Part shown: positions 62,815 through 64,000 of the stretch, in pieces
Numbering within the stretch: position 1 is the stretch's first letter
Layout of the letters: every line of letters begins with the position of its first letter
Origin: Corallium rubrum
Lineage: Eukaryota; Cnidaria; Anthozoa; Scleralcyonacea; Coralliidae
Length of the DNA stretch: 64,000 bases
Direction of reading: 5' to 3'
Assembly: GCA_964035015.1 (NCBI GenBank)
Contig: OZ036005.1
Location: 12,698,468 to 12,762,467 of the forward strand
Program-made: the position numbers and the translations under genes
The notes under the pieces: model-generated
Databases searched by the model: none
What the model was told of the DNA's origin: nothing
Seen by the model: the letters and a program-made list of their open reading frames with translations, nothing else

Positions 62815-63089
62815 CTAATTTGCCACTGTCCATAGCACCAAATGATACGTTCGGGAGGAGGACTAATTGTAGTTTTGGCGTTTTCAAGAAGTGTTTTCAC
62901 CCATACTGTTTTACCACTTTGGGTGCACCCTGCTACAATACACGTGAACGGGTGCTGCATGACTGTAGATACGTTGGCTAGAGGAATAGGTTGCGAGGCG
63001 TCGCTCTCGGGGTGGACATTCTTAATATGACGAAGAAGGTGCTCTTTTCTCGATAGACTTTTTCCGCATTTGTTGCAAACGTGTGACAT
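62811..63089 (-). pseudogene. Polinton zinc-finger/packaging-ATPase N-terminus (copy 2), truncated
   Basis: Minus strand from MSHVCNK at 63089: a C2H2 finger (CNKCGKSLSRKEHLLRHIKN + VH), a short linker, HPFTCIVAGCTQSGKT + VWVKTLLENAKT with a complete P-loop (G-C-T-Q-S-G-K-T), then PPPERIIWCYGQWQ, where similarity stops (~62828). The ATP-binding Lys-Thr pair that copy 1 lost is present here. The rest of the ATPase (Walker B, VQN sensor) is missing, so the copy is truncated or rearranged. Such ATPases drive DNA into virus capsids. Confidence 0.85.
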
Positions 63090-63176
63090 GTTTACACGAT
63101 GAGTACTAAACACCAAATGAGTTTATTATTTGGAAGCGCAATGCTTAAATTATTTAACCAAATTTCTGCAGAGGAT

Positions 63177-64000
63177 CTAAACACCCGAACACCCCTGGGG
63201 TACCCCTAACTACCCCAGGGGTAACCCCCAATCACCCCAGGAGGTAACCTCCAAACACCCCCGGGGGTAACCCCCCAAAACCCCCTGGGGTAACCCCAAA
63301 CACCCCTTGGGTACCCCAATCACCCCCGGGGGTAACACCAAACACCCCAGGGGTACCCCAATCACCTCTGGGGTACCCCAATCACCCCCGGGGGTAACCC
63401 CCAAACACCCCCGGGGGTAACCCCAAACACCCCTGGGGTACCCCAATCACCCCTGGGGTAACCCCAAACACCCCGGGAGTAACCCCCAAACACCCCTGGG
63501 GTACCCCAATCAACCCGGGGGTACCCCAAACACCCCTGGGGTACCCCAATCAACCTTGGGGTAACCCCAAACACCCCTTGGATACCCCAATCACCCCCGG
63601 GGGTAACCCCCTAACACCCCTGGGGTACCCCAATCAACCCGGGGGTACCCCAAACCCCCCTGGGGTACCCCAATCAACCCGGGGGTACCCCAATCACCCC
63701 AGGGATACCCACAAACACCCCTGGGGTACCCCAACCACCCCTGGGGTAGTCCAATAACCCCAGGGGTGTTTGTGGGTACCCCTGGGGTGAATGGGGTACC
63801 CCAGGGGTGATTGGGGTACCCCAGGGGTGTTTGGGGGTATCCCTGGGGTGTTTGGGGTACCCCCGGGTTGATTGGGGGTACCCCAGGGGTGTTTGGGGGT
63901 TACCCCCGGGGTGTTTGGGGTTACCCCAGGGGTGATTGGGGTACCCCAGGGGTGTTTGTGGTTACCCCCGGGGGTGTTTGGGGGTTACCCCCGGGGGTGA
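63177..64000. repeat. GC-rich minisatellite (CACCCCTGGGGTACCCCAAT type) with strand switch
   Basis: Unit of about 20-23 bases, ACCCCTGGGGTACCCCAATC and variants (CCCCCGGGGGTAACCCC). The GGGGTACCCC core is itself palindromic. Up to about 63755 the array reads ..AACACCCCTGGGGTACCCCAA; after it, it reads the complement (GGGGTACCCCAGGGGTGTTT). The whole array is thus a large inverted repeat centred near 63755, continuing past the window end. Open minus-strand frames in it (GVLGYPRG...) are artefacts. Confidence 0.95.

Larger units (their letters stand above)
60849..64000. mobile_element. Polinton/Maverick-type element copy 2 (left part; right end outside window)
   Basis: Starts AGTAGTAATACCCCCCATCG and ACAAAGGGATGCCGCCTCAT, matching copy 1. 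It carries a TIR (60849 to about 62130) with BH1-gene relics, and on the minus strand a zinc-finger/P-loop ATPase start. The TSD cannot be checked from this window. Confidence 0.8.

Noticed and set aside
63210..63574. Glycine/proline-rich frames (GVIGVPQG type) resembling collagen or silk
   Set aside because: By-product of the GC-rich minisatellite, ending where the array changes phase.
63177..64000. CRISPR array
   Set aside because: Eukaryotic context, no unique spacers between repeats, unit is palindromic and tandem.
60849..64000. Treating the second Polinton as a complete element
   Set aside because: Only the left end is in the window; the ATPase stops after the P-loop region and the right TIR cannot be seen.

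Overview
The window is eukaryotic: AT-rich, intron- and repeat-laden, with microsatellites, C2H2 zinc fingers, rhodopsin-like GPCRs, LINEs, a BEL/Pao retrotransposon, 5S-rRNA-derived SINEs, many hairpin-forming MITEs and Polinton (Maverick) DNA. This fits an early-branching or other marine invertebrate. A cnidarian is my best guess, but no single sequence here proves it. No CRISPR, operon or bacterial gene is present.

Layout. 0-5 kb: a decayed BED-finger transposase fragment (-), a C2H2 zinc-finger gene whose 3' third has decayed, and a MITE family with TGGGTC(A/G)TTCC termini. 5.3-10.7 kb: a BEL/Pao gag-protease fragment abuts a roughly 3.9-kb candidate DNA transposon whose two ends are packed with short GTGTGTA/TACACAC palindromes. 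It carries a decayed minus-strand ORF and a spliced-looking plus-strand gene. A stop-free minisatellite follows. 11-12.5 kb: a frameshifted LINE. 14.5-15.5 kb: a GPCR pseudogene (-). 16.7-22.6 kb: a decayed BEL/Pao element with LTRs, PBS, gag, protease, RT-RNaseH, integrase and PPT.

21.2-25.4 and 27.2-32.3 kb form a tandem segmental duplication. Each copy runs from the BEL integrase through the 3' LTR to a single-exon GPCR gene (24172-25143 and 31082-32188). Each copy has since gained private insertions. 32.4-35 kb holds hAT-like and 5S-SINE insertions. 35.2-43.2 kb is a structure with about 1.3-kb inverted arms. Its left arm is split by a LINE with an intact RT ORF, and its core holds a 0.52-kb near-perfect foldback plus a fourth, broken GPCR copy. 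A further LINE fragment (-) lies at 44.7-45.6 kb.

46495-57442 is the most notable object: a Polinton-type element with AGT/ACT termini and a perfect 6-bp target-site duplication (TATTTA). It carries remnants of a zinc-finger-plus-packaging-ATPase gene, a pX-like basic protein, small virion-type genes, and a Bcl-2-like (BH1) gene in its long terminal repeat. The ATPase is broken by a 3.7-kb nested transposon and a hAT-like MITE. PolB, integrase and capsid genes are not visible. A second copy of the family starts at 60849 and runs off the window. Both copies carry a large but unrelated minisatellite at the same spot, just upstream of the ATPase start.

The only genes that look intact are the two GPCRs and possibly the eight-finger ORF at 927. 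Most other coding sequence is transposon-derived and decayed. Gene names, families and splice sites were assigned by eye, without database search.
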